The translations under genes were made by a program, and so were the position numbers. The notes beneath the pieces are model-generated. The model was not told the DNA's origin, did not search any database, and was given only the letters and a program-made list of their open reading frames with translations. This document shows, in pieces, positions 51,121 to 58,810 of a stretch of 64,000 nucleotides of DNA (positions are counted from its first letter, which is position 1; each line of letters opens with the position of its first letter). The stretch is taken from positions 1-64,000 of the forward strand of contig CAVYOE010000001.1 in the NCBI GenBank assembly GCA_963770155.1. The letters are read 5' to 3'. The stretch is from CAVYOE01 sp963770155 (GTDB lineage Bacteria; Actinomycetota; Thermoleophilia; Solirubrobacterales; 70-9).

Positions 51121-51876
51121 CTATCGGCGCGGCCGGGCCTTGCGCCGGCACCGCGCTCGCGCCCGCTTGCTCTTCTTGCGCTTGCACCTCTTCCTCGCCG
51201 CTGCGGCGGCCCCTGCGGTGCTCAACGCCGGGCCGGGAGGAGAGCCGCTGCTCGGCGGTAACGGCGGCGGAGCGCCGCCGGCATAGACCTGCGCAGCCTC
51301 CTCGGGCGTGTCGACCTTGGCGACGCAGGTGGGGTCGGCCGGGATGTCGGCGATCAGATAGGTGCCGCCGCCGGCCTGGTCGAAGTACGGCGCGTACTCG
51401 GGCGGCAGCGGGACGTAAGAGCCGAGGCTCGCGGGCATGCCGAGGACGCGGAAGTTCTGCAGGTTGACGCCCCCGACGGCGCGCGCCTTATCGAAGAAGT
51501 ACTGCCCGTCCCAGTGCCAGAGCTCCGGCGTCTCCCCCTGGACGATCGATCCGGTCCAGTGGTCGCTCTGGTAGTAGAAGCACTTGGGGACGGCAGCGGC
51601 GACCCGCGCCGGCTCATTCAGGAGGAAGTCGAGGATGCCGAGGTCGGTGATGTTCTGCTGGGTCTTGTCGAACTCGACGCAGAACGGATCGGCGTCCGGG
51701 TCGGGGAAGCCGACGCCGGTGCCGACGTCCTGAATCGCGCAGTTGAACGGAACGCTGCCGTCCCAGGGAGCGAACGGCCCCGGCGGATAGGGAGACTGGG
51801 CCGCGGCAGCGCCGGGCAGCGCGAGCAGCGCCAAGGCTGCGATCACGACGGCTGCTGTGGCGCGAATGGCTCCCAT
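51121..51876 (-). CDS. Secreted protein of unknown function with basic CX11C tail
   Basis: The 251-residue protein has a signal peptide (residues 1-26, ending AAAA), a mature domain with Cys pairs (NCAIQD, PFCVEFD, VPKCFYY, PTCVAK) and aromatic segments such as SDHWTGSIVQGETPELWHWD. A Pro/Ser linker follows, then a tail with KRCKRKKSKRARARCRRK (Cys at 231 and 243). The Cys spacing (11 residues) is the same as in the hydrolase at 25041-26780, although the rest differs. ATG 51876 is preceded by an AAGGGA SD. No known family is recognised. Confidence 0.75.
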   Translation of the reverse strand: MGAIRATAAVVIAALALLALPGAAAAQSPYPPGPFAPWDGSVPFNCAIQDVGTGVGFPDPDADPFCVEFDKTQQNITDLGILDFLLNEPARVAAAVPKCFYYQSDHWTGSIVQGETPELWHWDGQYFFDKARAVGGVNLQNFRVLGMPASLGSYVPLPPEYAPYFDQAGGGTYLIADIPADPTCVAKVDTPEEAAQVYAGGAPPPLPPSSGSPPGPALSTAGAAAAARKRCKRKKSKRARARCRRKARPRR

Positions 51877-51962
51877 TCCCTTGCGAAGTCAACTTACAGA
51901 AGGGCCGAAGGTCTCGCCTCACTAATCTCTGAGCAGAGAGCTACCCCAGGAGGATCACACCG

Positions 51963-52619
51963 ATGCTCAAGATTGGCGACACCGCACCCGACTTCGAGGC
52001 GGACACCACGGAAGGCAAGATCAAGTTCCACGACTGGCTCGGCGACTCGTGGGGCGTCCTCTTCTCCCATCCCAAGGACTTCACTCCCGTATGCACGACC
52101 GAGCTGGGCTACATGGCGAATGCCAAGCCGGAGTTCGACAAGCGCAACGTCAAGATCATCGGTCTCTCGGTCGACCCGGTCGACGACCACGGCGAGTGGG
52201 CCAAGGACATCGAGGAGACTCAGGGAGCAGCGCCGAACTACCCGATCATCGGCGATCCCGAGTTCGAGGTCTCGAAGCTCTACGGAATGCTGCCCGCTGA
52301 TGTCTCCGGGGACCCCGGCGACCGAACCCCGGCCGACAACCAGACGGTCCGGAACGTCTTCGTCATCGGGCCGGACAAGAAGGTCAAGCTGATCCTCATC
52401 TATCCGATGACGACCGGCCGCAACTTCGACGAGGTGCTGCGCGTGATCGACTCGCTGCAGCTCACCGCCGACCACAAGGTCTCGACCCCGGCCAACTGGA
52501 AGCCGGGCGAGGACGTGATCATCGCCGGCTCCGTCTCGGACGAGGACGCAAAGGAGACGTTCGGCGAGTGGGAGTCTCCGAAGCCGTACATCCGGATAGT
52601 TCCGGACCCGAGCAAGTAG
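51963..52619 (+). CDS. 1-Cys peroxiredoxin (Prx6 type)
   Basis: Reduces hydroperoxides. The 218-residue protein has the peroxidatic Cys44 in HPKDFTPVCTTELG and the extended Prx6-type C-terminal domain (STPANWKPGEDVIIAGSVSD and WESPKPYIRIVPDP). No resolving Cys is obvious, so the thiol reductant is unknown. ATG 51963 has an AGGAGG SD. The gene diverges from the secreted-protein gene. Confidence 0.95.
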   Translation: MLKIGDTAPDFEADTTEGKIKFHDWLGDSWGVLFSHPKDFTPVCTTELGYMANAKPEFDKRNVKIIGLSVDPVDDHGEWAKDIEETQGAAPNYPIIGDPEFEVSKLYGMLPADVSGDPGDRTPADNQTVRNVFVIGPDKKVKLILIYPMTTGRNFDEVLRVIDSLQLTADHKVSTPANWKPGEDVIIAGSVSDEDAKETFGEWESPKPYIRIVPDPSK

Positions 52620-52668
52620 CGGGCGGCGCGCCGCTTCACCGTTCGCGGTACGTTCCTCCTCGGGATTC

Positions 52669-53352
52669 GTGGAGGAGCACTTTGAGGCCATTGAGCAGCG
52701 CCTGATCCGGGGCGAGACCGCCGCCGAGCTGTCGCGCCGGCAGTTCCTGCGGCGCGCGGGGGCCCTCGGCGCGGGCGCGATCATTCTCAGCGCGGTCCCG
52801 GTGGCAGCGCGGATGGCGGTCCCGGACGAGGCCGGGGCGGACGTCTTTTTGACCGACGCGTCCCTTCAGGCTTTCTTCGACACGATCATCCCCGGGCGCC
52901 CGGCGAGCACCACCGACCTCGGTCACGAGATCCACCCGAAGGCGATCGCCGGTGTCGACCCCGAGCCGGGAGCGGTCGAGGCCGACGCCCTCCTGCTTGC
53001 CCACAACCCGAAGCTCGGCTTCGAGGCGCTCGCAGTCCCGTTCCTGGCCGAGCTCGAGGTCTTCGCCCTGCTCCAGGGAGGCCTCTTCCTAGACCTGAAC
53101 TACGCGGCGCGGGAACGTGCTTGTCTCAGCGGCCTCGCGTTCTCGAACCCGACCCGGGTCGTATGGGAGAGTGCCGCCGCGGTCGCCTTCACCGCCTTCT
53201 GCGCGGCCGGCACCCAGGTGAACGCGACCGACCAGACCGCCTCGGGCTACGCGGTCATGGGGCACCCCGGGACCGCACCCGGCGGCTACAGCGACTTCTC
53301 CTACGGCCGGGCGCTCGCGACCGAGCGGACCAGCAAGGGGTACCTGCCGTGA
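52669..53352 (+). CDS. Tat-exported small subunit (DUF5987-like) of a GMC oxidoreductase
   Basis: The 227-residue protein has a twin-arginine signal SRRQFLRRAG at residues 22-31 and a hydrophobic segment to about residue 50. The mature domain includes FFDTIIPGRPASTTDLGHEI and the LPGEPEY-like ALLQGGLFLDLNYAARE. It resembles the small subunits that pair with GMC flavoproteins (as in gluconate 2-dehydrogenase subunit 3-like proteins). The stop overlaps the start of the oxidoreductase gene (GTGA), consistent with a complex exported as one folded unit. Confidence 0.8.
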   Translation: MEEHFEAIEQRLIRGETAAELSRRQFLRRAGALGAGAIILSAVPVAARMAVPDEAGADVFLTDASLQAFFDTIIPGRPASTTDLGHEIHPKAIAGVDPEPGAVEADALLLAHNPKLGFEALAVPFLAELEVFALLQGGLFLDLNYAARERACLSGLAFSNPTRVVWESAAAVAFTAFCAAGTQVNATDQTASGYAVMGHPGTAPGGYSDFSYGRALATERTSKGYLP

Positions 53353-55199
53353 CTGAGCGCGTCGACGTCTGCATCGTCGGCTCCGGCTTCGGCGGCTCGA
53401 TCGCCGCGTGGCGCCTGGCCGAGCTCTACGCGGCCAACGACCAGGACGCCTCCGTGCTCGTGTTGGAGCGCGGCACGCGCAAGGGCCACACCGACTTCCG
53501 CCAGTCGATGGACGTCGACCACCTCTCCGATTGCTACGGGCTGATTCAGAACGCCGGCCTCGGGAGCACGGCGGCGGGCGAGGGCGCCCAGGTCGTGGTC
53601 GCGGATCTGGTCGGCGGCGGCTCCAACCTCTACCTCGCCGCTTCGCTGCGAGCGCCCAGCGAGATCTTCGAGCGGCGCGACCGCCATCCCGACGATGGCC
53701 CCGACCGGCGAATGTGGCCGGGCCAGATCTCCCGGGCAAACCTCGACCCGTACTACGCGCGGGCGGAGGCGGGCCTGCGTGTCAACCAGCCGGCCTGGAA
53801 CCAGGTTTCGAAGTCGGGCGGCCTCTGGGCAGCCACCCTCGATCGAGCCGGCAACACCTGTGACCGGGTTCCGGTGGCGATCAACCAGCAGCGCTGCGTC
53901 GACGCCAAGTGGTGCCACACGGGCTGCATCTTCGGGGCCAAGAACTCGCTGATCACCAACTACCTGGCCTCGGCTGAGGCGGCCGGGGCGGAGGTACGGC
54001 CGCTGCACCAGGTCAACGAGATTCGCCAGTCGAGCCTGCGCCCCTGGCGCTACCTGGTCAAGGCGCAGCGGATCGATCCCGTGACCAAGCAGCAGACCGG
54101 GGCTATCGAGGACATCGAATGCAAGGTCCTGATCCTCTCCGCCGGCGCAATGGGGACTCCGCCGATCCTGATGCGGACGAAACAGTCGCTTGCCTTGCCC
54201 TCGCTTTCATCCCAGCTCGGCAAGCACCTCGGGGTCAACGGCGACCACATCGCCGCAATCGAGTACGACGACGAGTCAAAGGTGCGGGACTTGCTCGGGC
54301 TGCCGGGATACGCCGACTTCTTCAAAGGCAAGCCGATCACGACCATGTCCTACGACCACTACGCGGGCCGGCCGGGTCACGAGCACGATGGCACCCGCTT
54401 CACGCTGCAGGAGATCTACCTCTCCCAACTCACCAACTTCCTCTACGACGACGGGCGCGGCAACACCGAGGAGCCGAGCTTTTGGGGGAAGGAGAAGAAG
54501 CGCTCGATCTCGACCTGGAACCAGCACATCGAGATCCTGGCGATGGTCGAGGACACCCACGACGGTTACTTCTACGCGGTGCCGCCGGGCGGCGGCGGCC
54601 ACGTGCGGCCCAGTCCCGGGCCGGTCGGCGTCGGCCTCTTCGACTACGTGCTCTCGGACCAGTCGCGCCAAGTCCGCGAGGCCGCTGACGACGCGATCCG
54701 CGGCGTCCTCAACCGTGCCGGGCTCGGCCGCTTCCTGAAGCTGACCGAGACGGGCGGCTCCTACGCCTCGCATCCGCTCGGCGGCTGCCGGATGGCCGAG
54801 TCGCCGGACCTCGGCGTTGTCGACCACCGCTGCGAGGTGTTCGGCTACGAGGGCCTCTTCTGCATGGACTCCTCAGCGATCCCGACCAGTCTCGGGGTGA
54901 ACCCCTCGCTGACGATCTCGGCTGTCTGCGAGCGCGCCGCTGCCGAGCTGGTTTCGCGCGCCGGCGACTTCGGGCTGCCGGCACCGCCGCCCGGGTTCGT
55001 GCACCAGGTCCCGGCCGAGATCGTGGGCGATCGCGTCGTCGGCCCCGACAACGACCCGCCGGGGACTCCGGCCCCCTCCAGTCCGGTGCCGGCATCGGCG
55101 CTGACCCAGCCCGGCCGCAGGCGCCGGCGCCGCCGGCGCCGTCGCAAGCGCAGGCGGCGCCGTGGGAAGAAGCGGGCAGCCGGCCGAACCTCCTCCTAG
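53349..55199 (+). CDS. GMC-family FAD oxidoreductase (cholesterol-oxidase-like) with Arg-rich tail
   Basis: The 616-residue protein has FAD-binding VCIVGSGFGGSIAAWRLAEL at residues 8-27, VGGGSNLYLAASLRAPSEIF, the substrate-domain FGAKNSLITNYLASAEAAGA, LILSAGAMGTPPILMRTKQS and the C-terminal SYASHPLGGCRMAES and DSSAIPTSLGVNPSLTISAV motifs of GMC enzymes. The last 50 residues are Pro-rich and then Arg/Lys-rich (GRRRRRRRRRRKRRRRRGKK). There is no signal peptide of its own; I infer export with the Tat partner encoded just upstream. The substrate is unknown (sterol-like alcohols are plausible). Confidence 0.9.
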   Translation: MTERVDVCIVGSGFGGSIAAWRLAELYAANDQDASVLVLERGTRKGHTDFRQSMDVDHLSDCYGLIQNAGLGSTAAGEGAQVVVADLVGGGSNLYLAASLRAPSEIFERRDRHPDDGPDRRMWPGQISRANLDPYYARAEAGLRVNQPAWNQVSKSGGLWAATLDRAGNTCDRVPVAINQQRCVDAKWCHTGCIFGAKNSLITNYLASAEAAGAEVRPLHQVNEIRQSSLRPWRYLVKAQRIDPVTKQQTGAIEDIECKVLILSAGAMGTPPILMRTKQSLALPSLSSQLGKHLGVNGDHIAAIEYDDESKVRDLLGLPGYADFFKGKPITTMSYDHYAGRPGHEHDGTRFTLQEIYLSQLTNFLYDDGRGNTEEPSFWGKEKKRSISTWNQHIEILAMVEDTHDGYFYAVPPGGGGHVRPSPGPVGVGLFDYVLSDQSRQVREAADDAIRGVLNRAGLGRFLKLTETGGSYASHPLGGCRMAESPDLGVVDHRCEVFGYEGLFCMDSSAIPTSLGVNPSLTISAVCERAAAELVSRAGDFGLPAPPPGFVHQVPAEIVGDRVVGPDNDPPGTPAPSSPVPASALTQPGRRRRRRRRRRKRRRRRGKKRAAGRTSS

Positions 55200-55235
55200 T
55201 CGAGGAAGACGGCTGCTAGCCTGCGTGCGTCGCCG

Positions 55236-55322
55236 ATGACCGACGACGACCCTTCGAGTACCTACGCCGAGGCGGGCGCTCCGAACGTCCCCCCCCGGCC
55301 TGACGAGCGGCGCCGATCGTGA
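55236..55322 (+). CDS. Possible 28-residue upstream ORF
   Basis: ATG 55236 opens a frame reading MTDDDPSSTYAEAGAPNVPP and ending RRRS; its TGA overlaps the GTG of the HlyC-like gene (GTGA). A TAGCCT lies 13 bases upstream. Translational coupling or a leader role is possible, but such a short frame could be fortuitous. Confidence 0.3.
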   Translation: MTDDDPSSTYAEAGAPNVPPRPDERRRS

Positions 55323-56608
55323 CCGGCCTCGCACTCGCCGCCCTGCTCTTGCTGGTCATGATCAACGGCCTCTTTGTTGCGGCCGAGTTCGCGCTGGTCA
55401 GGTCACGGCGCGGAAAGATCGAGGAGCTCGCCGCCGAGGGCGATCGCGCGGCCGGCAGGGTGATCGCCCAGATTGAGCAGCTCGACGAGTACCTCTCCGC
55501 CTGCCAGGTGGGGATCACGATGGCCTCGATCGGGATCGGCTTTCTCGGAGAGCCGGCGATCGCAGACCTGATCGAGCCGCTCTTCGACGAGTTCGCTCAC
55601 GCCGTCGCCGCCCCGGTCTCGTTCGGGCTCGCCTTCATCCTCGCCACCTCCCTCCACATCACTGTCGGCGAACAGGTTCCGAAGATGATGGCGATCAGCC
55701 GGGCCGAGGGAACAGCCCGGCGCCTCTCCCGCCTCCTCGACATGTTCCGAACGGCGACGAAGCCGTTCACGGTGGGGCTGACGGTCATCTCGAATGCGCT
55801 CCTGCGCCTGATTGGAATCCGCCCCGGCGACCTCGAGGAAAAGCACACCTCCGACGACCTGAAGATGATCATCTCCCAGTCGGCGGTCGGCGGGGAGCTC
55901 GACCCCGGGGAGGCCGGGATGCTGAAGGGCGTCTTCCACCTGCACGAGCAGGAGGCGAGGGAAGTGATGACGCCGGTCCCGGCGGTGACCACCGTTGACG
56001 GGACCGCCACTGTGGAGGAGGCGTTGCGGCTCTGTGTCTCGTCGGGACACACGCGCCTGCTGGTGATCGAGGAGGGAAATCACGACAGGGTCCTGGGCAT
56101 CGCTCACAACCTGCGCCTGGCACGACTGCTGATGACAGAGGGGGAGGCCGCCCCGATCAGCTCGGCGATTCGCGACGCGCCGATCGTGCCGGAGACGAAG
56201 CCCCTCGACGACTTGCTGACCGAGCTCCAGCGGCAACGCACATCGATGGGCGTCGTCGTCGATGAGTACGGGCGGACGGTCGGCATCATCACGATCGAGG
56301 ACATCCTCGAGGAGGTTGTCGGCGAGATCGAGGACGAAACCGATCCGCTGGCCGGCTCGGTGCGGCAGCTCACCAGTGGCGACTGGTACGTGCGCGGTCA
56401 CGTCTCGCTTGGCGACCTCGCCGATCAGGGGATCGAGCTTCCCGCCGACACCGACGCCTTCAACTCGATCGGCGGCTACGTCTTCGACCAGCTCGGGCGC
56501 TTGCCGAAGCGCGGCGACGTGATCGCCGCCGACGGGTATCAGATCAGGGTCGAGGCGGTGCGCGAGAACCGAATCGAGGCGGTCCGGATCCAAGCGCGGG
56601 ACAACTAA
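55319..56608 (+). CDS. CNNM/HlyC-CorC family membrane protein (DUF21, CBS, transporter-associated domains)
   Basis: The 429-residue protein has an N-terminal DUF21 membrane domain (residues 1-190, three or four helices: ALLLLVMINGLFVAAEFALV, FGLAFILATSLHITVGEQVP), a CBS pair (about 205-335: MTPVPAVTTVDGTATVEEAL, RTSMGVVVDEYGRTVGIITI) and a C-terminal CorC_HlyC domain. The CBS pair may sense nucleotides or Mg; related proteins affect divalent-cation transport. GTG 55319 overlaps the stop of a small upstream frame. Confidence 0.9.
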   Translation: MTGLALAALLLLVMINGLFVAAEFALVRSRRGKIEELAAEGDRAAGRVIAQIEQLDEYLSACQVGITMASIGIGFLGEPAIADLIEPLFDEFAHAVAAPVSFGLAFILATSLHITVGEQVPKMMAISRAEGTARRLSRLLDMFRTATKPFTVGLTVISNALLRLIGIRPGDLEEKHTSDDLKMIISQSAVGGELDPGEAGMLKGVFHLHEQEAREVMTPVPAVTTVDGTATVEEALRLCVSSGHTRLLVIEEGNHDRVLGIAHNLRLARLLMTEGEAAPISSAIRDAPIVPETKPLDDLLTELQRQRTSMGVVVDEYGRTVGIITIEDILEEVVGEIEDETDPLAGSVRQLTSGDWYVRGHVSLGDLADQGIELPADTDAFNSIGGYVFDQLGRLPKRGDVIAADGYQIRVEAVRENRIEAVRIQARDN

Positions 56609-56721
56609 ATCCTTCCCTTCGTGTTTCCCCTGCATATGAGGCAATCGGCTCAATCCGTCCGCAGACGTGCGTAGGTTCCTCGAAACCTCTACCCAGGAGA
56701 GCGAGCGCGAGGGGTACAGAT

Positions 56722-57033
56722 ATGTGGGTGGTTCGGCTCAGCGACAAGCAGCTCGAGGTAGTCAGGGCGGTTCTCCGCTCCGAGGAGCACAGAGGCCCGG
56801 CGCTCGAAGGAGCGCTCGAGGCCCTCGATCTGGCCCGCTGGGACGATCTGCCCGACGCCGAGCTTCCCTGGTCGGAGGTCAGCGACTCCGCGCGTCTGCA
56901 GGGAGTCTCGGAGGCCGACGTGATCTGGGACATCTCCGGGCGGCACGCCGAGCCGCCGGCGCCGAAGATCAGCAAGCGCAAGGACGGCTCCGGCCGCAAG
57001 GGCCGCGCGGCGCGCTACAAGCGCGCGGCCTGA
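56722..57033 (+). CDS. Small hypothetical protein with basic C-terminus
   Basis: The 103-residue protein has a helical, mixed-charge N-terminal half (LSDKQLEVVRAVLRSEEHRG, GALEALDLARWDDL), an acidic middle and a Lys/Arg-rich tail (ISKRKDGSGRKGRAARYK). No family is recognised and no signal peptide is seen. Its stop overlaps the CTG that seems to start the M28 gene. Confidence 0.55.
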   Translation: MWVVRLSDKQLEVVRAVLRSEEHRGPALEGALEALDLARWDDLPDAELPWSEVSDSARLQGVSEADVIWDISGRHAEPPAPKISKRKDGSGRKGRAARYKRAA

Positions 57034-57911
57034 GCGCAAGCGTTTCTCTGCGCGTTCTGCTGTGCGCGAGCGCGCTGGCGCTTCTTGCCGGCTGCGGAGG
57101 CGACAGCGACGAAGCCCAGTCGGCGATCAAGACCAAGCGCTTTGACGCACCGCGCGCTTTCGACCTGATCGAGAGCCAGGTGGCGCTCGGCCAGCGGCCG
57201 GCCGGGTCTGCGGCCTCTCGCCGGCTCGGAGCTCAGCTGCGACGCAAGTTGCCGCGTGGCCGGTTCGAGCCGGTCCCCGGAGGTCTGCGCAACGTGGTCG
57301 GGACGCTGCCCGGCCCGGGACCGGAGATCGTGATCGGAGCCCACTACGACACCGAGGCCAGTCCTCCGGGTTTCGTCGGCGCCAACGACGGCGCCGCGGG
57401 GACCGCGGCGGTGGTCGAGCTCGCCCGGACCTTGAAGCGGACGCTGCCTGAAGACCACCGGCGGATCCGGTTCGTCCTCTTCGACGGAGAGGAGGAGCCC
57501 GCCGGGTGCACGGACTTCATTAGCTGCGGAATCCGGGGCTCGCGCGCATACGCCCGGCGTCACGCGAAGCAGACCGGCGAGATGATCCTGCTCGACTACG
57601 TCGCCAACCAGGGCCTGCGGATCCCGCGGGAGGGCAACTCGAATGCCGCCCTCTGGGCGGACTTGCGCGCGGCGGCGGCCAAGGTCGGCGCCGGGACCAC
57701 CTTCCCCGGCGGGATCCAGGGCCCGATCATCGACGACCACGTTCCGTTCCTGCAGCGCGGCGTGCCCTCGATCGACCTGATCGACTTCTCCTATCCGTAC
57801 AAGGACACGGTCGAGGACACCCCTGACAAGCTCTCGGCCGCTTCGCTCGACGCGGTCGGGGAGACGGTGGCCGAGCTGGTGATCGGCCTGGCGGCCGTCA
57901 CTCGTAGCTGA
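57030..57911 (+). CDS. M28 family zinc aminopeptidase, lipoprotein
   Basis: The 293-residue protein has a lipoprotein signal LSASVSLRVLLCASALALLA followed by GCGG (lipobox Ala-Gly-Cys), then the M28 fold with zinc ligands in IGAHYDTEASPPGFVGANDG (His, Asp), the catalytic DGEEEP Glu pair and the final His in IIDDHVPFLQRGVPS. CTG 57030, overlapping the previous TGA as CTGA, is the only start that gives a full signal peptide; no ATG, GTG or TTG is available in frame near it. It would be an extracytoplasmic peptidase anchored to the membrane. Confidence 0.83.
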   Translation: MSASVSLRVLLCASALALLAGCGGDSDEAQSAIKTKRFDAPRAFDLIESQVALGQRPAGSAASRRLGAQLRRKLPRGRFEPVPGGLRNVVGTLPGPGPEIVIGAHYDTEASPPGFVGANDGAAGTAAVVELARTLKRTLPEDHRRIRFVLFDGEEEPAGCTDFISCGIRGSRAYARRHAKQTGEMILLDYVANQGLRIPREGNSNAALWADLRAAAAKVGAGTTFPGGIQGPIIDDHVPFLQRGVPSIDLIDFSYPYKDTVEDTPDKLSAASLDAVGETVAELVIGLAAVTRS

Positions 57912-57914
57912 CCG

Positions 57915-58778
57915 CTACTCGTAACTGAAGAACCCTGCGTCGGACTTCCGTCCGAGCTTGCCGGCCTTGACCAGCTTGCGCACCGTGGCCGGCGGCTTGT
58001 CGCGCTCGTCGCCACTGGCCCGATGGAGGGAGCTCCCGATCGCCTCGGCGACATCGAGACCGACCATGTCGAGCAGGGCCAGCGGTCCCATCGGATGCGC
58101 CGCGCCAAGGGTCATGCACCGGTCGACGTCGTCCGGGTCCATCTTCGTCTGCTCGAGCAGACGGACGGCGTCGAACAGATAGGGGAACAGGAGCCGATTG
58201 ACGACGAAGCCCGGCTCGTCAGGGACCTGGACAACGGTCTTGCCGAGGGCATGGCACCAGGCGGTGGCGCGGTCGGCGATCGCCTTGTCCACGCCCTTGG
58301 GCACACATAGCTCGATCAACTCCATCTTCACCACCGGGTTGAACGGGTGCAGCCCAAAGGTGCGCTTTGGGTGGCCCGCCGACTTGCCGATCTCGGAGAC
58401 CGAGAGGGAGGAGGTGGTGGTCGCGAGGTCCGCCTCGGTGGCCGCGTCGCCGAGCTGCTTGATCAGCTCGCCCTTGGCGTCAGCCTCTTCGGCAATCGCC
58501 TCGACGATCAGGTCGCAGCCGGCGAGCTCCTCGGCTTCCATCGTCACCTTGACCCGGCTCGCGTCACCCCCGTCGACCTTGGCCGAGAGCGTGTGCGCCT
58601 GCTCCTCGGCGCGCCAGGCCGAGGCGTCCGAACGGGCCAGAAGCACGGCTTTGCCGAGCGCCGACGCGCTGGCCGCCAGGCCGCAGGCGATCGCGCCGCT
58701 GCCGGCAATGCCCGGGTTCGAATATCCGGTCTCGGGCGTCAAGGCGTGTGCGCGGCTTCGCTCACGACCCGAGAGCAT
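57915..58778 (-). CDS. 3-hydroxyacyl-CoA dehydrogenase-like protein
   Basis: The 287-residue protein has a Rossmann segment NPGIAGSGAIACGLAASASA (the usual GxGxxG is present but the flanking residues are unusual), CDLIVEAIAEEADAKGELIK, TSSLSVSEIGKSAGHPKRTF and GLHPFNPVVKMELIELCVPK with the His/Pro of the catalytic region. The C-terminal domain contains GFVVNRLLFPYLFDAVRLLE and GPLALLDMVGLDVAEAI. It should oxidise 3-hydroxyacyl-CoA with NAD. ATG 58778 has an adjacent GAGGTG SD. The thiolase at 59823 may act in the same pathway. Confidence 0.88.
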   Translation of the reverse strand: MLSGRERSRAHALTPETGYSNPGIAGSGAIACGLAASASALGKAVLLARSDASAWRAEEQAHTLSAKVDGGDASRVKVTMEAEELAGCDLIVEAIAEEADAKGELIKQLGDAATEADLATTTSSLSVSEIGKSAGHPKRTFGLHPFNPVVKMELIELCVPKGVDKAIADRATAWCHALGKTVVQVPDEPGFVVNRLLFPYLFDAVRLLEQTKMDPDDVDRCMTLGAAHPMGPLALLDMVGLDVAEAIGSSLHRASGDERDKPPATVRKLVKAGKLGRKSDAGFFSYE

Positions 58779-58794
58779 TTCACCTCGCGTCGGG

Positions 58795-58800
58795 TAGCCT
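58795..58800 (+). promoter_or_regulatory. TAGCCT -10 element, 10 bases before ATG 58811
   Basis: TAGCCT, ten bases, ATG 58811, in the 32-base gap between divergent genes. Confidence 0.4.
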
Positions 58801-58810
58801 CGGTGCGCGA

